DNA of 64,000 nt from Maribacter stanieri (GCF_900112245.1 NZ_FOYX01000001.1:2281856-2345855); one strand, 5' to 3'; shown: positions 34,829 to 44,442, counted from the first letter of the stretch. Program-made: numbers and translations. The notes: generated by a model not told the origin, from the sequence alone.

Positions 34829-35892
34829 TGCATTCACTATTAAAAAGACAGATTCGAAAGTACTTACCTAATGATCTAGAATCAAATCCGGAAATGGATA
34901 AGTTTTTAGAGGCAATAGAAAAATCGTATGAAAATTACGATGATAAATTTTCTATGCTCCATAGGGCTTCGACAATTAGCTCTGATGAACTTTTTGATGC
35001 AAATAAGAAATTGCAGAAAGAAGCAGAGCAGCAAAAGAATATTTTAAATTCATTAGAAAACGCCATTCGTAGTTTAACAGACAATTTAAACGAGGAGCAA
35101 TTATTTGGTCAGAATATACAAGATGAGTTTAATGCAGAACATTTGGCGGGTTACATAAGTAATTTAGCTTCTCAGTTTTCTCAGATGACAGTTGAAAAAG
35201 ATAAACTCCTAATCAGCTTAGAAAACCAAAATGAGTCTTTAAATAATTATGCGCAAATGGTATCGCATGATTTAAAATCACCTATTAGAAACATTAATGC
35301 TCTAATGAGTTGGATCATACAAGATGAGAAAGACAAATTCTCTGACACCAGTAAAGAGAACTGCTCGTTAATATCTCAAAACCTGTCAAAGATGGATAAG
35401 CTTATTTCGGGTATACTAAGCCATGCTACATTAGGTGAAACAGAAGAGTTTAAGGTTTCGTTTAATTTAAAAGATAGTTTAAAAGATATAGAACGCACAA
35501 TTTATGTTCCAGATAATATAATATTTGAGTATCCTAAAGAGTTGCCACAGATGGTTTTTGAAAAATCACGTTTAGAGCAATTGTTCATGAACTTGTTTAC
35601 AAATGCTATTACGGCGACAGAAAATGTAAAAAAAGGAATAATTAAAATTGGCTACGAACCAGATGAAGTGTATTGGAAATTTAGTGTTTCTGATAATGGT
35701 AAAGGAATTGCGGTTAAACATCAAAAAGGAATTTTTGAAATGTTTAAAAAATTAGAAACAACAAATAATGCAACCGGAATAGGACTTGCAATTGTTAAGA
35801 AAATTGCAGTTCTTTATGAAGGTGATGTATGGTTGGAGTCAGAAGAAAATGTAGGTACTACATTTTTTATAACTTTAAAAAAGAATTCATGA
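34828..35892 (+). CDS. Soluble histidine kinase, FIST partner
   Basis: 354 residues. The N-terminal part is a coiled coil (LFDANKKLQKEAEQQKNILNSLENAIRSL, similar to the NahK-type start) without a recognisable PAS or GAF domain, so the signal must arrive through a partner, probably the FIST protein. The HisKA box is QMVSHDLKSPIRNINALMSWI and the HATPase domain has NLFTNAITA, VSDNGKGI and GIGLAIVKKIA. Its catalytic half resembles that of the H-NOX partner kinase (both read SHDLKSP), so the two could share the downstream Hpt protein. Confidence 0.9.
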   Translation: MHSLLKRQIRKYLPNDLESNPEMDKFLEAIEKSYENYDDKFSMLHRASTISSDELFDANKKLQKEAEQQKNILNSLENAIRSLTDNLNEEQLFGQNIQDEFNAEHLAGYISNLASQFSQMTVEKDKLLISLENQNESLNNYAQMVSHDLKSPIRNINALMSWIIQDEKDKFSDTSKENCSLISQNLSKMDKLISGILSHATLGETEEFKVSFNLKDSLKDIERTIYVPDNIIFEYPKELPQMVFEKSRLEQLFMNLFTNAITATENVKKGIIKIGYEPDEVYWKFSVSDNGKGIAVKHQKGIFEMFKKLETTNNATGIGLAIVKKIAVLYEGDVWLESEENVGTTFFITLKKNS

Positions 35893-36209
35893 TAGATCAA
35901 CCTAACCTTAATTATGTAAATGAACTTGCCGGTGACGATGTTGAATTTAGAGGTCAATTCATCGATATAATTAAGAACGAGTTCCCCCTAGAAAAAGAAG
36001 AGTATTTTGGTCATGTGTCTAATGCTAGAGTAAAAGAAACAGCCGAAATAGTACATAAATTAAAACACAAATTCAATATTCTGGGCATGGAAAATTCCTA
36101 TAAGTTGGCTGTTGTCTACGAAATGGAATTATTAGAAGGTAAGCACGATAGCCAATCTAAATTCAATGAGATTTTAGAGACTATTGAAGAATATATTAAA
36201 ACCATATAA
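35889..36209 (+). CDS. Hpt (histidine phosphotransfer) protein
   Basis: 106 residues from the ATG at 35889, which overlaps the kinase stop in an ATGA; a longer frame from 35829 would lie wholly inside the kinase gene. The all-helical body carries the Hpt phosphohistidine motif as VHKLKHKFNILGM, where the family norm is HxLKG: the Gly after Lys is replaced by His. It is expected to collect phosphate from one or both kinases and pass it to receivers, including the LytTR regulator next to it and possibly the receiver-glycosyltransferases. Confidence 0.85.
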   Translation: MIDQPNLNYVNELAGDDVEFRGQFIDIIKNEFPLEKEEYFGHVSNARVKETAEIVHKLKHKFNILGMENSYKLAVVYEMELLEGKHDSQSKFNEILETIEEYIKTI

Positions 36210-36920
36210 ATGAACTGTATTATTATTGATGATGAAGCTATGGCAAGGGCAATTGTTAGACAATTGTGTTCTAAAATACCAGAGCTTGATGTCATTGAAG
36301 AATTTGATAATGCCATATCTGCAATTAAATTTTTAAATCAACAGGATATAGATGTCATATTTTTAGATATTCATATGCCTGGTTTTAGTGGCGTTGATTT
36401 TGTACAGACACTTAAGGATCCGCCAAAAATTGTTTTAACTACTTCGGATACAAATTTTGCTATTGCAGCCTATGAATACGAATGTATTGTTGATTATTTG
36501 GTAAAACCTATTACCCAAGAAAGGTTTGAAAAGAGCATTGCCAAAATTTCAAGTATTTCTAGCCAAAAGCCACAAGCTAAAATAGATTCTAAACAAGATG
36601 CTGTAGAGGGTGAAGATTTGTATATTAATATTGATAGAAGATTAATAAAGCTTAAGCTCCAAGATATTTTAGTGATAGAAGCTAAGGGTGATTATATTGA
36701 TGTTAAAACAGAAAAAGAGGAGTATAGAGTGCATACGACCTTAAAGAAAATTAAGGAAAAGCTACCTGAGAAACTATTTCTACAGATACACCGGTCATAT
36801 TTAATAAATTTTACTAAAATTATAGATATTGAGGATAACAGCGTTTTGATTGCGAAGAATGTAGTTCCTATAAGCCGATCTAATCGTCCAGAATTAATGA
36901 GACGATTAAACCTACTATAG
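36210..36920 (+). CDS. LytTR-family response regulator
   Basis: 236 residues. The receiver has IIDDEAMA, phosphoacceptor Asp in VIFLDIHMPGFSGVDFV, Thr in KIVLTTSDT and Lys in DYLVKPI. The C-terminal LytTR DNA-binding domain is clear: LYINIDRRLIKLKLQDILVIEAKGDYIDVKTEKEEYRVHTTLKKIKEKL, then FLQIHRSYLINFTKI. LytTR proteins bind tandem direct repeats spaced about two helical turns, and repeats of this kind sit at promoters P1-P4. It is therefore the best candidate for the regulator of the polysaccharide genes, and probably of its own operon. It is adjacent to the Hpt gene with no gap. Confidence 0.93.
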   Translation: MNCIIIDDEAMARAIVRQLCSKIPELDVIEEFDNAISAIKFLNQQDIDVIFLDIHMPGFSGVDFVQTLKDPPKIVLTTSDTNFAIAAYEYECIVDYLVKPITQERFEKSIAKISSISSQKPQAKIDSKQDAVEGEDLYINIDRRLIKLKLQDILVIEAKGDYIDVKTEKEEYRVHTTLKKIKEKLPEKLFLQIHRSYLINFTKIIDIEDNSVLIAKNVVPISRSNRPELMRRLNLL

Positions 36921-36933
36921 CAATCAAATTATT

Positions 36934-37347
36934 CTACCAATTTTCGTGGTAAATTTTTTTAAAGATTTCTGCTAATTGAACCTTGTTTACAGGCTTAATA
37001 ACATAACCTGTTAAATCTTCAAAGTCAGAGGCTCTTTTAATATCGCTATCACGCATAGAAGAGCTTACCATATAGATATTTACGTCATTATGAATTTTGT
37101 CCTTAAGTTTTTTAAACTCGTTTAAAAATCCCCATCCATCTAAGAATGGCATGTTGATGTCTAAGAAAATGACTTCAGGAAGCTCAACTTTTTCATCGGT
37201 ACATTTAGAAATGTACTCAACAGCTTGTTCTCCATCTGTAAATGTGCTTACCACCAAATCTTTTGATAATTGATGAATGGTTTTTTCCATTATATATAAA
37301 TACAGTTCGTCATCATCTACGAGTAAAATATTTGGTTTTATAATCAT
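36934..37347 (-). CDS. Single-domain response regulator
   Basis: 137 residues, receiver only. Acidic pair LLVDDDELY, phosphoacceptor Asp in VIFLDINMPFLDGWGF, Ser in YMVSSSM and Lys in YVIKPVNKVQ. The extended segment KLKDKIHNDVNIYMVSSSMRDSDIKRASDFEDLTGYVIKP is typical of a flavobacterial receiver group. It starts 1 base after the kinase at 37349 in the same direction, so the two form a kinase-receiver pair that converges on the LytTR operon. No output domain. Confidence 0.9.
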   Translation of the reverse strand: MIIKPNILLVDDDELYLYIMEKTIHQLSKDLVVSTFTDGEQAVEYISKCTDEKVELPEVIFLDINMPFLDGWGFLNEFKKLKDKIHNDVNIYMVSSSMRDSDIKRASDFEDLTGYVIKPVNKVQLAEIFKKIYHENW

Positions 37348-37348
37348 T

Positions 37349-39136
37349 TTAAAATATTAGTTTAAACGTGGTTCCTACTCCTTCTTTGCTATTAATTGTT
37401 ATGGTTGCGTTGAGCGCGTCTAGTTGAGATTTTACCAGAAATAGTCCCATACCTTTGCCAGAAATATTTCTATGAAATCTTTTGTAGAGCTTAAATACGT
37501 TGTCACCATGGCGTTCCATATTCAACCCAATACCATTATCCCTTACATATAAGACTTTGTGCTTGTTTTCTATTGCAGATTTAAATTCTATGTATGACGC
37601 AACATTGTCTCTTTTGTATTTTATAGAATTTGAAATAAAGTTGTGAACGATGCTTTGCATATAAAATTTTGAATATGAAATATGATCCCAGGCATCCAAA
37701 TTTATCAATACTTCAAATCCGGTATCATCTAACAGAGTTTCGGTAAATTCATTTTTAACTTCAAGTATTAGTTTCTTAAGGTCTATATCTTCAATTTTAA
37801 CTTCTTGGTTATCCAAAATAGACACATAGTCATTAATATCTTCAGTAAGGTGAGTAATACTTTTTGCTATTTGATCAAGTTTAGGGAGAAGCTGATTGAG
37901 TATCTCTGGATTCTTTTCTTTTTGTATCATATCGACGATTACCGACATGCTAGTTACAGGTGAACGCAAGTTGTGAGAAATTAAATAATTGAAATCACTT
38001 AACTGTTTGTTTCTTATTTCCAAACTGTTATTCATTTCATTGACCATTACATTGTTCTCTTCTAATAAATCACTGTTTCTAGTCAGCATTATATTCTTAC
38101 TTTCAAGTTCTTTATAGAACAATTCTTTTTGGGTTTTCTTTTTTTGAAAAACATAGCATAAAGCTAGTAAGCCTACAATAGCTATTACGTTGAACGTAAT
38201 TAAACTATCATACAATGGTTCTAAGTATTTTTTTAAAAGTCTTGGTGGTATCTCAATAATCATATACCAATTAGATGGCGTAATGATTTCTGAAGGTGGT
38301 TTTGATATTGACCCAAACGAATTTTTCGTTCCATTTAGAATTACAGGTTGCATTCGCCATATATGGTCATCATCTATAATTGTACTGTCTTTTGTAATTC
38401 CTTTTATGCTGGTAATTAATTTATTGGGAAATATGTTATCAACTCTGCCGGTTTCATAAGGTAAATCTTCTTCATGTAAGCTAGAGCTAATTAATCTATG
38501 ATTCTCGTCTAATAAATAAAGTTCTGTATCGGCAACTTTAGATTTTAGCTGGTCTAGTACTCTTTTCATTTTAAAATTAATAACCACTAAACCTATTCTG
38601 GTTTCCGTAGTATCATAAATTGGCGCAACGGCTCTAATTACGGGTTTATTGGGTTTTTCAATAATTCCATGCTCCCTATTAAGGCTTATTTGTGATAGGT
38701 ATAATTGATCTTTATTCAATGCTAGCCCTTCTTTTACATACTGTTGGTTTTCTTTATTCTGTAAATTGCCAATGGTAATGGAATCTGCGTTATTACGAAC
38801 GGCTCTATATAGCTCTTGTCCTTTAAGGTCTATAAAACGAAACTGATCATAATCTGTTATTTCTTTGATCAATTCAATATATCGATCCATAAAAGCAGTA
38901 TGCTTTCCCATAGGATCAAAATTTACCGGATATTCTAAGTTTGCCCAATAATGGGTATCTGCAAGTAAGGCATTACATTGCTCTAAAAAGTAAGTTTTTT
39001 TGATTTCAACATCGCGTTTTTGAAACTCAGATAACGTAGTTATTTGCTTTGTCTTTTGAGAGGCAAAGACATATAAAGAAAGGGCTACCAACGGAAGGTA
39101 AAGCCCTATAAACATTTTCAAAATTCTTTTCCACAT
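37349..39136 (-). CDS. Membrane histidine kinase with Cache-type sensor
   Basis: 595 residues. TM1 at about residues 8-26 (FIGLYLPLVALSLYVFA), a periplasmic sensor of about 285 residues that looks like a double Cache domain (YDQFRFIDLKGQELYRAV, then GLVVINFKMKRVLDQL, then DTELYLLDENHRLISSS), TM2 near residues 312-330 (TFNVIAIVGLLALCYVF). A coiled coil leads to HisKA (NYLISHNLRSPVTSMSVIVDMI) and HATPase (HNFISNSIKYKRD, VRDNGIGLNMERHG, GMGLFLVKSQL). It senses an unknown extracellular ligand and most likely phosphorylates the receiver encoded immediately after it, and perhaps other receivers of the locus. Confidence 0.9.
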   Translation of the reverse strand: MWKRILKMFIGLYLPLVALSLYVFASQKTKQITTLSEFQKRDVEIKKTYFLEQCNALLADTHYWANLEYPVNFDPMGKHTAFMDRYIELIKEITDYDQFRFIDLKGQELYRAVRNNADSITIGNLQNKENQQYVKEGLALNKDQLYLSQISLNREHGIIEKPNKPVIRAVAPIYDTTETRIGLVVINFKMKRVLDQLKSKVADTELYLLDENHRLISSSLHEEDLPYETGRVDNIFPNKLITSIKGITKDSTIIDDDHIWRMQPVILNGTKNSFGSISKPPSEIITPSNWYMIIEIPPRLLKKYLEPLYDSLITFNVIAIVGLLALCYVFQKKKTQKELFYKELESKNIMLTRNSDLLEENNVMVNEMNNSLEIRNKQLSDFNYLISHNLRSPVTSMSVIVDMIQKEKNPEILNQLLPKLDQIAKSITHLTEDINDYVSILDNQEVKIEDIDLKKLILEVKNEFTETLLDDTGFEVLINLDAWDHISYSKFYMQSIVHNFISNSIKYKRDNVASYIEFKSAIENKHKVLYVRDNGIGLNMERHGDNVFKLYKRFHRNISGKGMGLFLVKSQLDALNATITINSKEGVGTTFKLIF

Positions 39137-39404
39137 ATAAACTCAATTAGAGTCTCATTTTCAATGATAATTCTACAATGGGGGAATTTTGTATTCTTAC
39201 GCTAAAATAGGTAAAATTCTTACAAATTATTATCTTTTATTTATAATTAGGCTGATAAAACCAGTGATTAGCATTAAATAACATAAATTTTTGTAAGATT
39301 TTTATATTAGATATTACCATATAGTACTTAGGGTGATTTTTGGGTATGGTTATACCTAGAATTGAAAAATTAAATTGCAGTAATAGGGACTATTTTTCTG
39401 CTGT

Positions 39405-41465
39405 TTAATCTAGGTTTAAACTTTTATAAAAAAGTGGTTTCTTTAGAAATAACCATTTCGCTTTTACACCTATTTCGGTAAACTCGAATCCGGCTGCTGT
39501 TGCAGAGGCAATATTACTGTACTTACCATAAATATTTAAGCTAAAACGTTTAGAAAATTGACGTTGCACAGAAGCTTCAGCCCTAAAAATGGCAGTTTTA
39601 TCATCATCCTCTACTTGCTGTATACCAGTTGCAGCACTAGCCATGTAAGTTGTTTTTTCTGAGATGTTACCACGTATGTCTGCAAATATTTCAACTGCTT
39701 TATACACTTCTGGACTAAAATATATGGTAGGTAGTTGATCTTTAAAAGTAATATACTGGAAGTTTACACCCATTTTCAACGCAGGTTTACGCAGCACATT
39801 ATAATATAAAGAGGTAAATAATAAATTTCTAACGTTATCATCACTCTGTTGGGTGTGCATAAGTTGTGTATACCAACCAAAATTCACATTTGTACCAAGG
39901 TTATAATTAAGTCCGTAATGGTTTTGTACAATTTCTCGTTCTATTAATTCAGCATTAAAACTTTGTACCTCTCGTTGGTACCCAAGGGTTAAGTTTTGCA
40001 ATTTAAAGGGTTGCATATCTAACTTAATATCTAAAACTGGTTGTGTATATGCTTCGTCTAAAAACCTAGAGTTGTTTAAACCGATAACCGTTTTTAAAAC
40101 AGTTTTAGGAAATAATTTGTATTGTAATCCGGCCAATAATACATGAGAGGTTGCTTTATTATCGGTTACACTATTTTCTGTATTTCGAAAAAAGTAAGAA
40201 ACCGTAGTTCTAAATTTTGTACTAAAAGGTACATCAACGGTAGTGTTGGTGAAAAATGCCACATTATTACCGTTGTCAAAAGTATAGGCTGCATGTTCCT
40301 CAATTGTAGGGGTATGCATTAAATTCAGTTTTTCTATAAAACCTTTGGCATCCTTCTGATTTTTATAAAATTTTAAAGTTGAGTTTGCCATATTATAGGC
40401 AGGAATAATTCTGTCAGAAGCGAATAATGCATTTGCCTTACCTAAATTTCCATCAAAAGAAGCACTGTCGTTTACTAATATTCTATCATAACTTTCAACG
40501 CTAGACTTGGCATCTCCTGTGTATAAACCTAATGTAGCTTTTAAAGCTAAAATCCAATTTTTATTTGGGTTATGTGTCTCTAGGCTATCAATCTTATTCT
40601 TTGCAGAAATAAATTTTCTATTCCATATTAATGCCTGTACATAACGATCGTAAGTACTAGCTGTCAATGCCTCATCATCAATTTTTGCAACTTTTCTAAT
40701 AGCGCTTTTAGATATTTCTAAAGCTTCTTTATCATTTTCATCTATATGTTCTGCTAGCGCAATACCATTTAATGCGGTAATAGAATCTTTGGGTGTAGTT
40801 GCATATCTAATATAGATGTCCTTTGCCTTATCGGCTTCTTTAACAATAAGGTATAAATTAGCCAAGTTGATCAAAACATCTTTATCTTCTGGGAAATCCT
40901 CAAATATTTTCTTTAATGTCTGTTCACCTTTACCATATTGTTGGTTGTTTACAAATTCGTTGGCATAACCTAATCTCATAAACTTTCTAGAGATTTTTGC
41001 ACTCGTGTTTTCTGGTTGTAATTGAATAGCTTTTTCAACCCAGCTTAACGCTAATTTGTATTCTTTTAGATTACTTAAGGTGTTGGCGTACCCTAAAACT
41101 GCACCAAATTTTGTTGGATATTTTTCTACTAGATCTGCATATAATGGTTTGGCTTGCTCATATTCTTTAGCCCATAGGTATGACTCGTTATAATTTATTA
41201 ATATCTCAAAATCACCTGGATACTCTTTTAAAAGCTCAGAAAATAAGTTAGTAGCTTTTTGCGGTTCTCCACTTAAGCCAACTGCACGTCCAAAACAAAG
41301 TTTTGCTGTTTTATTATCAGGGTCGGTTTTAAGGTATTCTAGAAAAAAAAGTTCAGCTTCTTGAAACTCTCCTTTTTCTAATAAACCAAAGCCTTTGGTC
41401 ATATCAGATTGTGCCTTTAATAATGAAGTGGTGAATAAAAAAAGGAATATTACTTTGCGAATCAT
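39405..41465 (-). CDS. TPR plus beta-barrel outer-membrane protein, polysaccharide export type
   Basis: 686 residues. Signal peptide (MIRKVIFLFLFTTSLLKAQ), then TPR repeats over about residues 20-380 (for example GFGLLEKGEFQEAELFFLEYLKTDPDNKTAKLCFGRA, LGYANTLSNLKEYKLALSWVEKAIQLQPEN), then a C-terminal region of about 280 residues made of alternating aromatic strands (FRTTVSYFFRNTENS, QYKLFPKTVLKTVIGLNNS, LNYNLGTNVNFGWYTQLM) that looks like a 14-16 strand porin. This is the plan of PelB, BcsC and PgaA, which carry nascent exopolysaccharide across the outer membrane. It is divergent from the flippase and shares the 225-base gap containing P2. Confidence 0.82.
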   Translation of the reverse strand: MIRKVIFLFLFTTSLLKAQSDMTKGFGLLEKGEFQEAELFFLEYLKTDPDNKTAKLCFGRAVGLSGEPQKATNLFSELLKEYPGDFEILINYNESYLWAKEYEQAKPLYADLVEKYPTKFGAVLGYANTLSNLKEYKLALSWVEKAIQLQPENTSAKISRKFMRLGYANEFVNNQQYGKGEQTLKKIFEDFPEDKDVLINLANLYLIVKEADKAKDIYIRYATTPKDSITALNGIALAEHIDENDKEALEISKSAIRKVAKIDDEALTASTYDRYVQALIWNRKFISAKNKIDSLETHNPNKNWILALKATLGLYTGDAKSSVESYDRILVNDSASFDGNLGKANALFASDRIIPAYNMANSTLKFYKNQKDAKGFIEKLNLMHTPTIEEHAAYTFDNGNNVAFFTNTTVDVPFSTKFRTTVSYFFRNTENSVTDNKATSHVLLAGLQYKLFPKTVLKTVIGLNNSRFLDEAYTQPVLDIKLDMQPFKLQNLTLGYQREVQSFNAELIEREIVQNHYGLNYNLGTNVNFGWYTQLMHTQQSDDNVRNLLFTSLYYNVLRKPALKMGVNFQYITFKDQLPTIYFSPEVYKAVEIFADIRGNISEKTTYMASAATGIQQVEDDDKTAIFRAEASVQRQFSKRFSLNIYGKYSNIASATAAGFEFTEIGVKAKWLFLKKPLFYKSLNLD

Positions 41466-41578
41466 TTAAAAGTCAGATTAATACTACAAATACCTAACGG
41501 TAATTATTGCAATTTATTTGTCATAATTAATATTGTAAAAATAAAATTGCCTTCTCCGTAACGGAAGTAAGATAATTG

Positions 41579-41648
41579 CCATTCATCTATAGTAAATGGT
41601 CACCTACCTAAATGCCTATTAAATTAACGCTAGCCTTCATGATATTTG
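41579..41648 (+). promoter_or_regulatory. Promoter P2: direct repeats at 21-bp spacing plus weak -7 box
   Basis: Repeats CCATTCATCTATA (41579) and TCACCTACCTAAA (41600) are 21 bp apart, and GATATTTG starts at 41641, again 41 bases after the start of the nearest repeat. A third upstream unit is not evident here. It drives the first flippase gene and lies in the gap shared with the divergent outer-membrane protein gene. Confidence 0.72.
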
Positions 41649-41690
41649 AGGTATAACCAAGTCAATGTTTAGACTCTAAAAAACATAATC

Positions 41691-42938
41691 ATGACGGCAA
41701 TTAAATTAGTATTCAATAAAGTTTCTCCCGAAAAATTATTTATGGGGAGTGTATTGGTCGTTAATGGTGGTAATTATCTCTATAACCTTATATTAGGTAG
41801 ATTGCTTGGTCCGGCAGCATATAGTGACGCTGCTTTACTTACTACGTTATTACTAGTACTATCTTTTTTAGGAATGACATTTCAACTTGCCACGGCAAAA
41901 TTCGCAATCTTATTTACTGGTGATAACTGGGTCGCTTTTAAGCAACTTTTATATACCAATGCCTTAGGTTTTGGAACCCTAATAGGTGTTTTACTTTTTG
42001 CCTTTGCGGGGCATCTACAAACTTTATTTCATACAGAATCTGACTTGCCGTTTAAAACTTTTGCCGTATCGGTACCATTATATTTTTTTATGTCTGTAAA
42101 CAGAGGAAGGTACCAAGGAAATCAAGACTACCAAAAATTATCAATTACTTACCAAACTGAAATGTGGAGTAGGTTAATATTGACTTTAGCACTTTTATTG
42201 GTAGTACCTACTACACCAGCTTTCTTAGTTTCATTAGGTATTGTTCTTTCTTTTGTATTTGGACTGATACCTACTAATTTTAGTATAAAAAATTTAAAAA
42301 AGAAAGTCTCTTTATCTAAGGAGAATAAACGAAAAGTCATCAGTTTTATAGCATTAACAGCTTGCTACGAGCTTACCCAAATAATTATTAATAATAGCGA
42401 TGTACTTTTAGTGAAGCATTATTTTGACACTGTAAATGCAGGACTTTATGCTTCATTGGCCATGATTGGTCGTGTGGTATATTTTGTGGCTTGGATGTTT
42501 GTAATGCTATTGTTACCAGCTGTGGTTCAAAAACAGAAAGATGGTGAAGCAACCGCACCAATATTAATAAAGTATGTAAGCTATGTGGCCGTATTGGCAA
42601 TTTCAATAATTTTCTGCTGTGCCGTTTTTCCAAAATTAATTATTCAATTAATGTTTGGCGACGCCTATATTTCTATGGCGCCATTATTATGGCAGTATGC
42701 ACTTGCTACCTCTTTGTTTGCCATCTCTAATTTATTTGCATATTACTTTTTATCATTAGATCAGTACGTTCCTGTTATTCTTTCTGGTGTTCTTGGAATT
42801 TCACAAATAATCATGATTATTTTCTTTCATAGTTCATTATATATGGTAGTTCAAGTTCAAATCATAGCAATGGTAGCCTTGTTGGTTGCTCAACTACTAT
42901 ATTTCACCACTAATAATATTCTGAACAAGACCATATAA
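41691..42938 (+). CDS. MATE-like polysaccharide flippase, copy 1
   Basis: 415 residues with about twelve hydrophobic segments, of the oligosaccharide flippase/PST superfamily. The N-terminus (GGNYLYNLILGRLLGPAAYSDAALLTTLLLVLSFLGMTFQLATAKF) resembles PelG and Wzx-type proteins. It moves a lipid-linked or nascent polysaccharide across the inner membrane. Copy 2 at 45854 has the same segments in the same order, so the two arose by duplication. It stands behind promoter P2, and the glycosyltransferase copy 1 follows after its own promoter P3. Confidence 0.85.
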   Translation: MTAIKLVFNKVSPEKLFMGSVLVVNGGNYLYNLILGRLLGPAAYSDAALLTTLLLVLSFLGMTFQLATAKFAILFTGDNWVAFKQLLYTNALGFGTLIGVLLFAFAGHLQTLFHTESDLPFKTFAVSVPLYFFMSVNRGRYQGNQDYQKLSITYQTEMWSRLILTLALLLVVPTTPAFLVSLGIVLSFVFGLIPTNFSIKNLKKKVSLSKENKRKVISFIALTACYELTQIIINNSDVLLVKHYFDTVNAGLYASLAMIGRVVYFVAWMFVMLLLPAVVQKQKDGEATAPILIKYVSYVAVLAISIIFCCAVFPKLIIQLMFGDAYISMAPLLWQYALATSLFAISNLFAYYFLSLDQYVPVILSGVLGISQIIMIIFFHSSLYMVVQVQIIAMVALLVAQLLYFTTNNILNKTI

Positions 42939-43058
42939 CCCTTTTGTACTTAAAAAATATAGTCCAAAAGAAATCTCGCACTTTAAGATTCAAATCTAAA
43001 TAGATGAATAGTGTATTGAAATTAATGTTGGATATAATGGTGTGTATAGTTGAATTTA

Positions 43059-43149
43059 TAGCTTACCGAATGTTTAATTCCATTCATCTACAGTAAATCT
43101 TCATCCACCTAAAATAGCCTAAAAAATCTTCTTCTTAGTTGGATATTTG
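43059..43149 (+). promoter_or_regulatory. Promoter P3: three direct repeats at 21-bp spacing plus weak -7 box
   Basis: Repeats TAGCTTACCGAAT (43059), CCATTCATCTACA (43080) and TCATCCACCTAAA (43101) are 21 bp apart, and GATATTTG starts at 43142, 41 bases after the start of the nearest repeat. It stands before glycosyltransferase copy 1. Confidence 0.75.
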
Positions 43150-43187
43150 TATCATAAATAACCCAAATAGTATTTAAACCTTAACCT

Positions 43188-44417
43188 ATGAAGCTTGCTA
43201 TTGTAACTGCTTATCCCCCAAGTAAAGTGACCTTAACCGAATACGGATACCACTTAGTAAAACATTTTAGACTCCAAAAAGAAGTAACAGAAATAATTTT
43301 AATTACCGACAAGACTGATGGAGAGAAAGATCTTAATTTTAATGAAGATGGATGTAAGATTACGGTAAAAGAATGTTGGAGTTTTAATGACTACACTAAC
43401 CTATTTAAAATTAACCGTGTAATTACAGAAACTAAACCAGATGCAGTGCTTTTTAACTTACAGTTCTTAAAATTTGGAGATAAAAAGATACCAGCGGCAC
43501 TTGGTTTAATGCTACCATTAATGTGCAAATTAAAGGGTATACCAACTATTTCGTTATTGCATAATATTTTGGAACAAGTAGATTTAGAAAATGCCGGTAT
43601 TACTTCTAATAAATTGATGCAAAAGGTTTACGGCACAATTGGTAATATGTTGACCAGGTTTGTATTGGCTTCAGATGTTGTAGCGGTAACTATAAGTAAA
43701 TATCAGACTATACTAGAAGACAAATATGTGTCTAGAAATGTAGCACTTATTCCACATGGTTCTTTTGAAACTCCGCCAGAACCTGTCTATAGATTGCCCA
43801 TAGGACCAAAGAAAGTTATGGCTTTTGGAAAGTTTGGTACCTATAAAAAGGTAGAGATTATGATCGAGGCTATTGAATTGATTAGAAAACGTAGCAATGA
43901 GGATATTGAAATAGTAATTGCGGGTACAGATAGTCCCAATACCCCTGGTTATTTAGCTGGTATTAAAAAGAAATATGCGTATGTAGAACAATTACATTTT
44001 ACAGGTTATGTTGCAGAAGAAGATGTACCGGTAATTTTTGGTGAAAGTGCCGTGGTTGTTTTTCCATATACATCTACAACGGGTAGTTCCGGTGTTCTTC
44101 ACCAAGCTGGTAGTTACGGTAAAGCGGTTGCATTACCAGATTTGGGAGACTTAAGTATTTTGGTAAAGGAAGAAGGTTATAAAGGTGAATTTTTTGAACC
44201 TGAGAGTGCAGAATCTTTGGCAGATGCTATTGAAAATATTCTGGCACATGATTCATACAGAATCTATTTAGCTAAAGCAAATTACAGAGCAGCTTGTTCA
44301 TTGCCTATGTCAGATATTACAAAAATGTATGTTGAGTATTTTAAAGTATTACAAATAGCAAAATTCAAAGGTTTCATTTTAGATGTACCTACGATAGAAA
44401 AAGAATTAACGGTATAA
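43188..44417 (+). CDS. Family 4-type glycosyltransferase, copy 1
   Basis: 409 residues of the GT-B/GT4 type. The C-terminal nucleotide-sugar region contains VMAFGKFGTYKKVEIMIEAIELI, VIAGTDSPNTPGY, LHFTGYVAEEDVPVIF and SAVVVFPYTSTTGSSGVLHQAGSYGKAVALPDLG, with the E/D-rich acceptor loop of the family. The N-terminal acceptor domain begins KLAIVTAYPPSKVTLTEYGY. It is the GT partner of the adjacent flippase, comparable with PelF, but the donor sugar cannot be told. The first 21 residues are identical to those of copy 2 (47141). Confidence 0.88.
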   Translation: MKLAIVTAYPPSKVTLTEYGYHLVKHFRLQKEVTEIILITDKTDGEKDLNFNEDGCKITVKECWSFNDYTNLFKINRVITETKPDAVLFNLQFLKFGDKKIPAALGLMLPLMCKLKGIPTISLLHNILEQVDLENAGITSNKLMQKVYGTIGNMLTRFVLASDVVAVTISKYQTILEDKYVSRNVALIPHGSFETPPEPVYRLPIGPKKVMAFGKFGTYKKVEIMIEAIELIRKRSNEDIEIVIAGTDSPNTPGYLAGIKKKYAYVEQLHFTGYVAEEDVPVIFGESAVVVFPYTSTTGSSGVLHQAGSYGKAVALPDLGDLSILVKEEGYKGEFFEPESAESLADAIENILAHDSYRIYLAKANYRAACSLPMSDITKMYVEYFKVLQIAKFKGFILDVPTIEKELTV

Positions 44418-44442
44418 ACTTTTTGGTTAGGTTTAGTGAAAG

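Noticed and set aside
39200-39310. Recurring TTCTTACAA words near 39207, 39294, 44513 and 54612
   Set aside because: They occur at varied distances and orientations from genes, without fixed spacing; they may reflect AT-rich composition. A genome scan would be needed.
41487-41535. A ladder promoter for the leftward TPR/beta-barrel gene
   Set aside because: A GGTATTTG box is present at 41494-41487 (leftward), but no repeat occurs at the 41-base register, so it is not counted with P1-P4.
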